The notes beneath the pieces were generated by a model. It worked only from the letters and a program-made list of their open reading frames with translations. It did not search any database and was not told the origin of the DNA. A DNA stretch of 64,000 nucleotides, taken from positions 248,001-312,000 of the forward strand of contig NZ_JACIDK010000005.1 of the NCBI RefSeq assembly GCF_014196295.1, read 5' to 3'. Below, one piece after another: positions 53,155 through 61,326 of the stretch. A program made the position numbers and the translations under genes. Source of the DNA: Phenylobacterium haematophilum. GTDB lineage: Bacteria; Pseudomonadota; Alphaproteobacteria; Caulobacterales; Caulobacteraceae. Each line of letters begins with the position of its first letter. Position 1 is the stretch's first letter.

Positions 53155-55395
53155 ATGTCACGTCGTCTCGGCGCGTTGGCCTGCACGGTCAGCGGCCTGG
53201 CTCTTCTCGTTTCCACGCCCGCCCTGTCGCAAACGGCGGACACCGCCGACGCCGCCTACACCGTCGAAGACATCGTGGTGACGGCCCAGCGCCGCAGCGA
53301 GAACATCCGCGACGTGCCGTTCGCGGTCACCGCGGTCACCGAGCAGAAGCTGGCGCAAGTCGCCGCCGGCGGCGGCGACATCCTGTCGATGACCGCCCGC
53401 GTGCCCAGCCTGCAGGTCGAAAGCTCGAACGGCCGCTACGCCCCGCGCTTCTACATCCGCGGCCTCGGCAACGTGGACTTCGACTTCAACGCCTCGCAGC
53501 CGGTCTCGGTCGTGCTCGACGACGTGGTGCTGGAGAACGTCTTCCTGAAGGGCTTCCCGCTGTTCGACGTCCAGCAGCTGGAAGTGCTGCGCGGCCCGCA
53601 GGGCACGCTGTTCGGCCGCAACACCCCGGCCGGCGTGATCAAGATCGACACCGTCAAGCCGGGCGTCGAGTTCGGCGGCTTCGGCTCGCTGGCCATGGGC
53701 AACCTGGGCGCCGTGCGCGCCGAGACCGGCGTGACCATCCCGGTCAGCGACACCCTGCAGGTCCGCGTCGCCGGCCTGTGGAACCATCGCGACGACTGGG
53801 TCGACAACATGTACAGCCCGGCCTTCGCCGACCCGAACGGCAAGGACCTGGGCGAGTTCGACGACCGCGCCGGCCGCGTGCACGTCGCCTGGGCCCCGAC
53901 CGAGCGTCTGTCGACCCTGCTGACCCTGCAGGCCCGCGACTACGAAGGCACCGGCACGATGAACCGCGCCAACGTGCTGACCAAGGGCTCCAACGAGCTG
54001 AACGCCAATTTCGATCGCGAGCGCGTCTACTATGACGGCGGCCGCAACAACTTCCAGAAGCAGAAGACCCGCTCGGGCTCGCTGAAGGTGGCCTACGACT
54101 TCGGTCCGGCGACCCTGACCGGCGTGGCCGCCCGCTACTGGGGCGCCTCGGCCGGCGACGGCGACATCGACGGCGGCGTGGCCTCGGCCCCGGCCGGCGC
54201 GCCCTGGAAGACGCCGTTTAACTCCGAGACCGGCACCCTGGACAGCGATCTGACGCAGGACACCTACGAGCTGCGCCTGGCCTCGAACGGCGACGGTGCG
54301 TTCGGCTGGCAGGTCGGCGCCTTCTATTGGGAAGAGCGCTTCAACCTGATCTCGGCGACCTTCAACGGCGTCGGCGGCCTGCAGCCGACCATCGTCACCG
54401 ACATCGTGCAGGAGTCGGACTCCTGGTCGGTGTTCGGCCAGGGCTACTATCAGGTCAACGACGCCCTGAAGCTGACGGCCGGCCTGCGCTACACCGACGA
54501 CAGCCGCGACTTCCGCGGCCAGCGCACGCTGGGCGCGCCGCTGGACGTGACCAAGGCGGTCGGCGACGAGCAGCTGAGCTGGGACGTCAGCGCCCTCTAT
54601 GAGGTCAACGACGACCTGAACCTCTTCGCGCGCGTGGCCAAGGGCTATCGCGGCCCGTCGATCCAGGGCCGGATCGCCACCTCGAACGTGGTGACCACCG
54701 CCGACTCCGAAACCGTGATGTCCTACGAAGCCGGCTTCAAGGCCCGCCTCTGGGAGCGCCGCGCCAGCCTGAACGCCACCGCCTACTTCTACGAAGTCAC
54801 CGACCCGCAGTTCACCGCGATCGGCGGCGAGGGCAACTTCAACCAGCTGATCAACGCCGACAAGGGCGAGGGCTACGGCGTCGAAATCGACGGCGACGTC
54901 TATCTCGGCGCGGGCTTCAACCTGACCGGCGGGTTCGCCTGGAACCACACCGAGATCAAGGACAGCAACCTGCTGGTGGCGTTCTGCGGCGCCAACTGCA
55001 CCGTCACCGATCCGATCGTGAACGTCGGCACGACCCGCCGCGCCAACATCAACGGCAACCCGTTCCCGCAGGCGCCGGAATACACCGCCAACATCGCGCT
55101 GGACTGGGTGCACACCCTTTCGAGCGGCGCGCAGCTGTTCGCCTCGACCGACTGGGTCCTGCAGAAGAACTTCAACCTGTTCCTCTATGAATCGGTCGAG
55201 TTCCAACAGGACACCGCCTTCGAAGGCGGCGCCCGCGCGGGCTGGCGTGCGCCGGAACTGGGTCTGGAAGCGGCGCTCTACGTCCGCAACATGACCGACG
55301 AGGCGAACGTCATCGGCGCCATCGACTTCAACAACCTGACCGCCTTCGTCAACGAGCCCCGGACCTTCGGGATCCAGGTGACGAAGCGCTTCTAA
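53155..55395 (+). CDS. TonB-dependent outer-membrane receptor
   Basis: 746 residues. A signal peptide (about 1-25, ending LSQ) precedes a TonB box-like EDIVVTAQRRSEN (about 39-51). The plug has LEVLRGPQGTLFGRNTPAGVI (about 143-163) and a 22-strand barrel follows, ending in TKRF, the terminal Phe for BAM. The DIVVTAQRR style is typical of Caulobacterales/Sphingomonadales receptors. The ligand is unknown. It is divergent from the metallophosphatase. Confidence 0.93.
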   Translation: MSRRLGALACTVSGLALLVSTPALSQTADTADAAYTVEDIVVTAQRRSENIRDVPFAVTAVTEQKLAQVAAGGGDILSMTARVPSLQVESSNGRYAPRFYIRGLGNVDFDFNASQPVSVVLDDVVLENVFLKGFPLFDVQQLEVLRGPQGTLFGRNTPAGVIKIDTVKPGVEFGGFGSLAMGNLGAVRAETGVTIPVSDTLQVRVAGLWNHRDDWVDNMYSPAFADPNGKDLGEFDDRAGRVHVAWAPTERLSTLLTLQARDYEGTGTMNRANVLTKGSNELNANFDRERVYYDGGRNNFQKQKTRSGSLKVAYDFGPATLTGVAARYWGASAGDGDIDGGVASAPAGAPWKTPFNSETGTLDSDLTQDTYELRLASNGDGAFGWQVGAFYWEERFNLISATFNGVGGLQPTIVTDIVQESDSWSVFGQGYYQVNDALKLTAGLRYTDDSRDFRGQRTLGAPLDVTKAVGDEQLSWDVSALYEVNDDLNLFARVAKGYRGPSIQGRIATSNVVTTADSETVMSYEAGFKARLWERRASLNATAYFYEVTDPQFTAIGGEGNFNQLINADKGEGYGVEIDGDVYLGAGFNLTGGFAWNHTEIKDSNLLVAFCGANCTVTDPIVNVGTTRRANINGNPFPQAPEYTANIALDWVHTLSSGAQLFASTDWVLQKNFNLFLYESVEFQQDTAFEGGARAGWRAPELGLEAALYVRNMTDEANVIGAIDFNNLTAFVNEPRTFGIQVTKRF

Positions 55396-55405
55396 GCACC
55401 TTGGC

Positions 55406-55436
55406 GGCCCGGCGGAGCCAAGCGCTTCGCCGGGCC
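55406..55436 (+). terminator. Hairpin after TonB receptor
   Basis: GGCCCGGCG (55406-55414) and CGCCGGGCC (55428-55436) form a perfect 9-bp stem with a 13-nt loop, 11 nt past the stop. No T-run follows. Confidence 0.5.
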
Positions 55437-55487
55437 TGCGCCAACCTGCGTCTTGCATCGCGGGCCCAATGAGGGCACGCACCGCCG

Positions 55488-56771
55488 GTGACCGAAGACC
55501 GTGACATCGGCCTGCCCGCCCGCCGGGCCGCCATCGACATTCTCGCCTCCGCCCTGGCCCGCCGCGCCGGGCTGGACGAGGCGCTGACCCGCCCCGCCTT
55601 CCGCAATCTCGAGCCCCGCGACCGCGGCTTCGCCATGGCGCTGGCCATGGCCACGCTGCGCCGGCTGGGCCCCATCGACCGCGCCCTGCAGGGCCGGCTG
55701 GCCAAGCCGCCGCCCGACGGCGTGGTCAACATCCTGCGGATCGGCCTGGCCCAGGCCTTCGTGCTGGAGACGCCGGCCTTCGCGGCGGTGACCACCAGCG
55801 TCGACCTGGCCGCGAGCCATTCCTCGACCCGCGCCTTCAAGGGGCTGGTCAACGGCGTGCTGCGCGGCCTGCTGCGCGAGCCGCCGGACCTGAACGCGCC
55901 CGACGCGCTCTGCCCGCCGTGGCTGCTGGCCCGCTGGAGCGCGGCGTTCGGAGCCGAGGCGGCGCTGGCCATGGCCGCTCTGATCGCCGACGAGCCGGCC
56001 ACCGATCTTTCCCTGAAGTCCGCGGCCGACGCCGAGCGGCTGGCCGGCGAACTCGAAGCCGAGATCCTGCCCGGTCCGACCCTGCGCACGGCCCGCAAGG
56101 GCGACGTCGCGGCCTGGCCGGCCTATGGCGAAGGCGCCTGGTGGGTGCAGGACGCCAGCGCGGCGATCCCGGCCCGGCTGCTGGACGTGCAGACCGGCGA
56201 AAGCGTGCTCGACCTCTGCGCCGCGCCCGGCGGCAAGACCCTGCAGCTGGCCGCGGCCGGCGCGCAGGTCGTGGCGGTCGACCGCTCGGCCGCGCGGCTG
56301 ACGCGCGTGAAGGAAAACCTCGACCGCATGGGGCTGAGCGCCGAGATCGTCGCCGCCGAGGCCGGGGACTGGGACGATGCGCGGACCTTCGACGCCGTGC
56401 TGCTGGACGCGCCGTGCAGCGCCACCGGAACCTATCGCCGCCATCCGGACGTGCTGTGGGCCGCGCGCCCGAGCGACGTGGCGGCCCTGGCGGGCGTGCA
56501 GAGCCGGCTGCTGGATTCGGCCGCGCGGCGGGTGAAGCCGGGCGGACGGCTGGTCTACTGCGTCTGCTCGCTGGAGCCGGAAGAGGGCGAGGCGCAGATC
56601 GCCGCCTTCCTGAGCCGGCATGGCGACTTCAAGCTGGCCCCGGCCGCGCCGGGCGAAGGCGGGGCGCCGGAGGCCAGCCTGCTGGCCGACGGAACCCTGC
56701 GGCTGCTGCCGCATCATCGCCCCGGCGGGCAGGACGGCTTCTACGTCGCTCGCCTGCGACGCGAAGTTTAG
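55488..56771 (+). CDS. rsmB: 16S rRNA (cytosine-967-C5)-methyltransferase
   Basis: 427 residues from GTG. The NusB-like N-terminal RNA-binding part (about 15-140: RPAFRNLEPRDRGFAMALAMA) precedes a Rossmann MTase domain. LCAAPGGKTLQLAAAGAQVV is the SAM site. Catalytic motifs are DAPCSATGTYRRHP (Cys about 310) and VYCVCSLEPEEGE (Cys about 360). It methylates 16S rRNA C967. It heads rsmB-rpe-heparinase. Confidence 0.95.
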   Translation: MTEDRDIGLPARRAAIDILASALARRAGLDEALTRPAFRNLEPRDRGFAMALAMATLRRLGPIDRALQGRLAKPPPDGVVNILRIGLAQAFVLETPAFAAVTTSVDLAASHSSTRAFKGLVNGVLRGLLREPPDLNAPDALCPPWLLARWSAAFGAEAALAMAALIADEPATDLSLKSAADAERLAGELEAEILPGPTLRTARKGDVAAWPAYGEGAWWVQDASAAIPARLLDVQTGESVLDLCAAPGGKTLQLAAAGAQVVAVDRSAARLTRVKENLDRMGLSAEIVAAEAGDWDDARTFDAVLLDAPCSATGTYRRHPDVLWAARPSDVAALAGVQSRLLDSAARRVKPGGRLVYCVCSLEPEEGEAQIAAFLSRHGDFKLAPAAPGEGGAPEASLLADGTLRLLPHHRPGGQDGFYVARLRREV

Positions 56772-56821
56772 TCGCCCAGACAACCTTGTCCCGAACTCCA
56801 CCCTTGGCTAAGTCGAAGACC

Positions 56822-57481
56822 ATGACCGCACCGATCATCGCCCCGTCCATCCTGGCCTCGGACTTCGCCAAGCTCGGCGAAGAGGTCGCGGCCATCGAAG
56901 CGGCCGGCGCCGACTGGGTGCATGTCGACGTCATGGACGGCCATTTCGTGCCGAACATCACGCTGGGTCCCGACATCGTGAAGGCGCTGCGGCCGCACGC
57001 GAAGATCCCGTTCGACGTCCACCTGATGATCGCCCCGGCCGACCCGTACCTGGAAGCGTTCCGCGAGGCCGGCGCCGACTATATCAGCGTGCACCCCGAG
57101 GCCGGCCCGCACCTGAACCGCACCCTGAAGCGCATCCGCGAACTGGGCGCCAAGGCCGGCGTGGTGTTCAACCCGTCGACCGATCCCAGCGTCATCCAGT
57201 GGATGATGGACGAGATCGACCTGATCCTGGTGATGTCGATCAACCCCGGCTTCGGCGGCCAGAAGTTCATGCACTCGCAGCTGCGCAAGATCGAAGCGCT
57301 GCGCAAGATGATCGACGCCAGCGGCAAGCACATCGAGCTGGAGGTCGACGGCGGGGTCACCCCGGAGACCGCGCCGCTCTGCGTCTCGGCCGGCGCCACC
57401 GCGCTGGTGGCGGGCACGGCGGTGTTCAAGGGCGGTCCCGCCAAGTACGCCGAGAACATCCGCGCGCTGAAGGGCGGCTGA
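56822..57481 (+). CDS. rpe: Ribulose-phosphate 3-epimerase
   Basis: 219 residues. It interconverts ribulose-5-P and xylulose-5-P in the pentose phosphate pathway. Catalytic Asp in HVDVMDGHFVPNIT and in ELEVDGGVTPET, with metal His in FDVHLMI and the MSINPGFGGQKF loop. It lies 50 nt after rsmB and 4 nt before the heparinase gene. Confidence 0.97.
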   Translation: MTAPIIAPSILASDFAKLGEEVAAIEAAGADWVHVDVMDGHFVPNITLGPDIVKALRPHAKIPFDVHLMIAPADPYLEAFREAGADYISVHPEAGPHLNRTLKRIRELGAKAGVVFNPSTDPSVIQWMMDEIDLILVMSINPGFGGQKFMHSQLRKIEALRKMIDASGKHIELEVDGGVTPETAPLCVSAGATALVAGTAVFKGGPAKYAENIRALKGG

Positions 57482-57485
57482 CCGG

Positions 57486-59210
57486 GTGGCGGCGGCGCCC
57501 CCGAGGATTCCGAAACATCCAGCCGGCCTCTGGGGTCAGGCCCTGGCGGCCGGCGTGGTGCGCCAGGTCCGGCGAGACTGGGCCGGCTCGCCGCTGCACC
57601 GTGCGCTGCTGGCGCGGCCGCGTCCGCAGGGGCTGGCCGTCGCGCCGCGCGACTGGCGTCCGGCCGACGCCGAAGCGGGTCGGAAGATCCTGGCCGGCCG
57701 GTTCACCTTCGCCGGCGTGGTCATGGAAATCGGGCCCGGCGGCGATCCCTGGGACCGCCCGAGCCCAAGCCATGGCTTCGCGGTCGGGCTGCACGGCTTC
57801 GACTGGATGCGCGACCTGCTGGCGCTGGGCGGCGAGGGCGCGACCGAGGCTTTGCGGCTGACGCTCGACTGGCGCGGGCTGTTCGGCAAGTGGAACGCGT
57901 TCTCCTGGAGCCCCGAGGTGCTGGAGCGGCGCGTGCTGCATCTGGCGTGCGGGGCCAAGGCGATCTGCGACGGGGCCTCGGACATGGAAGCGGGCCTGAT
58001 CGCCCAGGACCTGGCGCGGCAGGCGCGGCAGCTGCTGTCGGTCGCCGACGGCCCGGCGCGGGCGGCCGAGCGGGCGTGCGCCGCGGCCCTGGCCGGGGCC
58101 GCGCTGGGCGGCGAGGCCGGCGAGCTCTTGATGAAGCATGGGCTGATGCGGCTGGTCAAAGCGCTGCCGGTCAGCGTCGCGCCCGACGGCGGCCACGCCA
58201 GCCGCTGCCCGCGCGCGGCGCTGGAACTGCTGTTCGACCTGCGCAGCCTGGACGACGCGCTCGAGCAGCGCGGCCGGCCGGCCCCCGAGGAGATGATGCG
58301 CGCCATCGACCGGTTGGCCGGGGCGGTGCGGTTCTTCACCCTGGCCGACGGGGCGCTGCCGGAGCTGCAGGGCGGCGAGGCCGGCACCCGGGCCTATGTC
58401 GCGGCCGCCAAGGCCGGCCAGAGCGGCGCGGCCGCCAAGCCGCCGGCTTCCCGCAACGGCTATCACCGGCTGGAAGGCAAGAGCCTGCAGATCTTGGCTG
58501 ACGCCGCACCGCCCGCGGCTGGCGCGTGGAGCGTCACCGCCTGCGCCCAGCCGCTGGCCATGGAGGTGCTGGCCGACGGCCGCCGGCTGATCGCGGCCAG
58601 CGCCTGGTCGCCGGAAGCGGCCGGCCCGCAGGCGCTGCGGTTGGTCGACGCCTCCTCGACCCTGTCGATCTCAGACGAGGCTTGCGGCGAGCCGCTGCGC
58701 GGTTTCCGCGCCGCCGCCCTGGGCCCGCGGCTGGTGGGAGCCTACGAACATGTCGAGGCGCGCCGCTACGAGACCGAGCAGGCGCTCTGGCTGGAGCTGG
58801 CGCACGACGGCTGGGCCCGGCGCTTCGGCCTGCGCCACGAGCGGCGGCTCTATCTCGACCTGGTCGCCGACGAGCTGCGCGGCGAGGACATGCTGGTCCC
58901 GGTCAAGCAGGGCGACATGGGCGAGGCCGGCCGGCGGTTCATTCCGTTCAAGGTCCGCTTCCATGTGCACCCAGACGTCAGCGCCAGCCTGGCGCGGGAC
59001 GGCAAGAGCGTGCTGTTGCGCGGCGGCGACGACGACCACGGCTGGTGGCTGCGCAACGACGCGCAATCGGCCGACATCGAGACCGGCGTCTACTTCCAGG
59101 ACGGCAAGCCGCGCCGCACCCAGCACGTCGTGCTGCGCGGCCAGGCCCGGGCCGAGAGCGGCGCCAAGCTGCGCTGGAAACTGGCGAGCGCGGCCCCGGC
59201 GGCGGGGTAG
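57486..59210 (+). CDS. Heparinase II/III-family polysaccharide lyase-like protein
   Basis: 574 residues from GTG. The N-terminal alpha/alpha toroid part (about 10-290) has HGFDWMRDLLALGG and WKFNAFSW-like WRGLFGKWNAFSWSPEVLERR. The C-terminal heparinase II/III beta-sheet domain (about 310-560) has SRNGYHRLEGKSLQIL and FGLRHERRLYLDLVADELRGED. RRFIPFKVRFHVHPDV is typical. It acts on an acidic polysaccharide. The substrate is unknown. It starts 4 nt after rpe. Confidence 0.88.
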   Translation: MAAAPPRIPKHPAGLWGQALAAGVVRQVRRDWAGSPLHRALLARPRPQGLAVAPRDWRPADAEAGRKILAGRFTFAGVVMEIGPGGDPWDRPSPSHGFAVGLHGFDWMRDLLALGGEGATEALRLTLDWRGLFGKWNAFSWSPEVLERRVLHLACGAKAICDGASDMEAGLIAQDLARQARQLLSVADGPARAAERACAAALAGAALGGEAGELLMKHGLMRLVKALPVSVAPDGGHASRCPRAALELLFDLRSLDDALEQRGRPAPEEMMRAIDRLAGAVRFFTLADGALPELQGGEAGTRAYVAAAKAGQSGAAAKPPASRNGYHRLEGKSLQILADAAPPAAGAWSVTACAQPLAMEVLADGRRLIAASAWSPEAAGPQALRLVDASSTLSISDEACGEPLRGFRAAALGPRLVGAYEHVEARRYETEQALWLELAHDGWARRFGLRHERRLYLDLVADELRGEDMLVPVKQGDMGEAGRRFIPFKVRFHVHPDVSASLARDGKSVLLRGGDDDHGWWLRNDAQSADIETGVYFQDGKPRRTQHVVLRGQARAESGAKLRWKLASAAPAAG

Positions 59211-59278
59211 GTCCCGCGATGACAGCGGAGGGATTCGCCGCATTGACCGTGGGGCGTGGGGGGCCTAAGTCGGCGGCG

Positions 59279-59356
59279 TTCCGTGTGACTGGCGAAATCT
59301 AAGGTGGGCGACCACCGGGGAGCGCGGGACCTCATCACGCCGCTCGCCTGGGCATT
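59279..59356 (+). ncRNA. ZTP riboswitch (pfl motif) upstream of purH
   Basis: Conserved ZTP blocks appear in order: GTGACTGGCGAA (59285-59296), P2 hairpin GGTGGGCGACCACC (59303-59316), then GGGGAGCG (59317-59324), and the CGCCTGGGCA core (59345-59354) followed by TTTTCCTTTTT. It lies 34 nt before purH. ZTP riboswitches respond to ZMP/ZTP, the substrate of PurH. The SD GAAGGA (59375-59380) can pair with TCCTT (59358-59362), suggesting translational control. Confidence 0.88.
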
Positions 59357-59389
59357 TTCCTTTTTGAACCCTTCGAAGGAGACTGCGCC

Positions 59390-60982
59390 GTGCCCGCCGC
59401 CCCGAATTTCCCGCCCGCTCCCGACCGCGTCGTTCCCAAGCGCGCTCTGATCTCGGTCTCCGACAAGACCGGCCTGATCGAGGCCGCCAAGGCGCTGGCC
59501 GCGGCCGGCGTGGAGCTGGTCTCGACCGGCGGCACCCGCGCGGCGATCGCTGACGCCGGGCTGGCGGTGAAGGACGTCTCGGAGCTGACCGGCTTCCCGG
59601 AGATGATGGACGGGCGGGTGAAGACCCTGCATCCGATCGTGCACGGCGGCCTGCTGGGGGTTCGCGACGCGGCCGAGCACGCCAAGGCGATGGCCGACCA
59701 CGGCATCGGGGCGATCGATATCGTCTATGTGAACCTCTATCCGTTCGAGGCGACGGTCGCGAAGGGCGGGACCTTCGAGGACTGCGTCGAGAACATCGAC
59801 ATCGGCGGGCCGGCCATGGTCCGCTCGGCCGCCAAGAACCACGGCTATGTCGCGATCTGCACGGAGATCGCCGACCTGGAGGAGGTGCTGGCGGAGCTGA
59901 AGGAAGCGGGCTCGACCTCGCTGGCCCTGCGCAAGACCCTGGCCGCCCGCGCCTATGCCCGCACCGCCTCTTACGACGCGGCGATCTCGGCCTGGTTCGC
60001 CCAGGCGCTGGGCGAGGAGGCGCCGCGCCGCAAGGCTTATGCCGGCGAGCTGGTGCAGACCATGCGCTATGGCGAGAATCCGCACCAGAAGGCCTCGTTC
60101 TACCGCTTCGCCAATCCGCGGATCGGCGTGGCGACCGCCAAGCAGCTGCAGGGCAAGGAGCTCAGCTACAACAACATCAACGACACCGACGCGGCCTATG
60201 AGCTGATCGCCGAGTTCGACCCCAAGGCGGCTCCGGCCTGCGCGATCATCAAGCACGCCAATCCCTGCGGCGTGGCCACGGGCGCCAGCCTGGCCGAGGC
60301 CTACGAGCGGGCCCTGGCCTGCGACCCGACCAGCGCCTTCGGCGGCATCGTCGCGCTCAACAGCAAGCTGGACGCGGCCACGGCGGCCAAGGTGCTGGAG
60401 GTGTTCACCGAGGTGGTGATCGCGCCGGACGCCGACGAAGAGGCGGTGGCGCTGTTCCGCAAGAAGAAGAACGTGCGGCTGCTGACGACCGGCGGCCTGC
60501 CCGACCCGCATGCGGCCGGCGACACCTTCCGCTCGGTCGCCGGGGGCTTCCTGGTGCAGAGCCGCGACACCGCCAACCTGACGGCGGCCGACCTGAAGGT
60601 GGTGACCAAGCGCGCGCCCACCGACGAGGAAGTGCGCGACATGCTGTTCGCCTTCACCATCGCCAAGCACGTGAAGTCGAACGCCATCGTCTATGCGCGG
60701 AACGGCCAGACCCTGGGCGTCGGCGCCGGCCAGATGAACCGCAAGGACTCGGCCCGGATCGCGGCGCTGCGGGCGGCCGACTTCGGCCTGGACCTCAAGG
60801 GTTCGGCCTGCGCCTCGGAGGCCTTCTTCCCGTTCCCGGACGGGCTGCTGCAGGCGGCGGACGCCGGCTGCACGGCGGTGATCCAGCCGGGCGGGTCCAT
60901 CGGCGACGACAAGGTGATCGAGGCGGCCGACGAGCGCGGCATCGCCATGGTGTTCACCGGCGTGCGGGTGTTCCGGCACTAG
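59390..60982 (+). CDS. purH: AICAR transformylase / IMP cyclohydrolase
   Basis: 530 residues from GTG. The N-terminal MGS-like IMP cyclohydrolase domain (about 15-165: [31 protein letters not shown]) precedes the AICARFT domain. There the catalytic Lys-His lies in [14 protein letters not shown], and [14 protein letters not shown] follows. PurH performs the last two steps to IMP. It uses AICAR from both purine and histidine synthesis. Controlled by the ZTP riboswitch directly upstream. Confidence 0.97.
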   Translation: MPAAPNFPPAPDRVVPKRALISVSDKTGLIEAAKALAAAGVELVSTGGTRAAIADAGLAVKDVSELTGFPEMMDGRVKTLHPIVHGGLLGVRDAAEHAKAMADHGIGAIDIVYVNLYPFEATVAKGGTFEDCVENIDIGGPAMVRSAAKNHGYVAICTEIADLEEVLAELKEAGSTSLALRKTLAARAYARTASYDAAISAWFAQALGEEAPRRKAYAGELVQTMRYGENPHQKASFYRFANPRIGVATAKQLQGKELSYNNINDTDAAYELIAEFDPKAAPACAIIKHANPCGVATGASLAEAYERALACDPTSAFGGIVALNSKLDAATAAKVLEVFTEVVIAPDADEEAVALFRKKKNVRLLTTGGLPDPHAAGDTFRSVAGGFLVQSRDTANLTAADLKVVTKRAPTDEEVRDMLFAFTIAKHVKSNAIVYARNGQTLGVGAGQMNRKDSARIAALRAADFGLDLKGSACASEAFFPFPDGLLQAADAGCTAVIQPGGSIGDDKVIEAADERGIAMVFTGVRVFRH

Positions 60983-60993
60983 GGACGCGCATT

Positions 60994-61116
60994 CCTCTCC
61001 CCGCCTGAGGGGAGAGGTTGGGTGGGGATCAGCGGCGCGCAGCGGCGCACCGCTGAGTCAGCAGGCTCCCTAGGTCTCGCGGCTGCGCTGCGATCCACCC
61101 TCCCCGAGAGGGGAGG
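60994..61116. repeat. Paired hairpins after purH (CCTCTCCCC...GGGGAGAGG type)
   Basis: CCTCTCCCC and GGGGAGAGG form a 9-bp stem with loop GCCTGA (60994-61017). CCTCCCC and GGGGAGG form a second stem with GAGA loop (61099-61116). The intervening GGGTGGGGATC matches GATCCACCC. No gene is present in this 343-bp gap. Confidence 0.6.
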
Positions 61117-61130
61117 ACCTAGATCCGAGT

Positions 61131-61262
61131 GTCATCCCGGTTTGCGCAGCAAGACCGGGACCCATTCGCGCCGAGTGCGCGGAAGGGGCGCGGCCCCGCC
61201 GGGGCTTGCGAGATCAGGTGTTCATGGGTCCCGGTCTTCGGCTGCGCCGAAACCGGGATGAC
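61131..61262. repeat. Dispersed inverted repeat, copy 5 (longest)
   Basis: The element starts GTCATCCCGGTTTGCGCAGC and ends CCGGTCTTCGGCTGCGCCG plus AAACCGGGATGAC. The inner region shares ATCAGGTGTTCATGGGTCCC with copy 3. It sits between purH and the NAD-GDH gene. Confidence 0.7.
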
Positions 61263-61272
61263 AGATAGAGAA

Positions 61273-61304
61273 ACGCCGCGGATCGGAGGATCCGCGGCGT
61301 TTTT
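61273..61304 (+). terminator. Strong bidirectional-type terminator between purH and NAD-GDH
   Basis: ACGCCGCGGATC (61273-61284), GGAG loop, GATCCGCGGCGT (61289-61300) form a perfect 12-bp stem followed by TTTT. The A-run on the other side is shorter, so termination is stronger for purH-side transcripts. It also lies 23 nt past the NAD-GDH stop. Confidence 0.8.
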
Positions 61305-61326
61305 GTTGGTCCGAAGGTGCGACGCG

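Noticed and set aside
53158..55482. 774-codon minus-strand frame opposite the TonB receptor
   Set aside because: Shadow frame with low-complexity composition; the plus strand has a full TonB receptor.
59090..60979. 629-codon minus-strand frame opposite purH
   Set aside because: Shadow of purH, and it crosses the riboswitch region.
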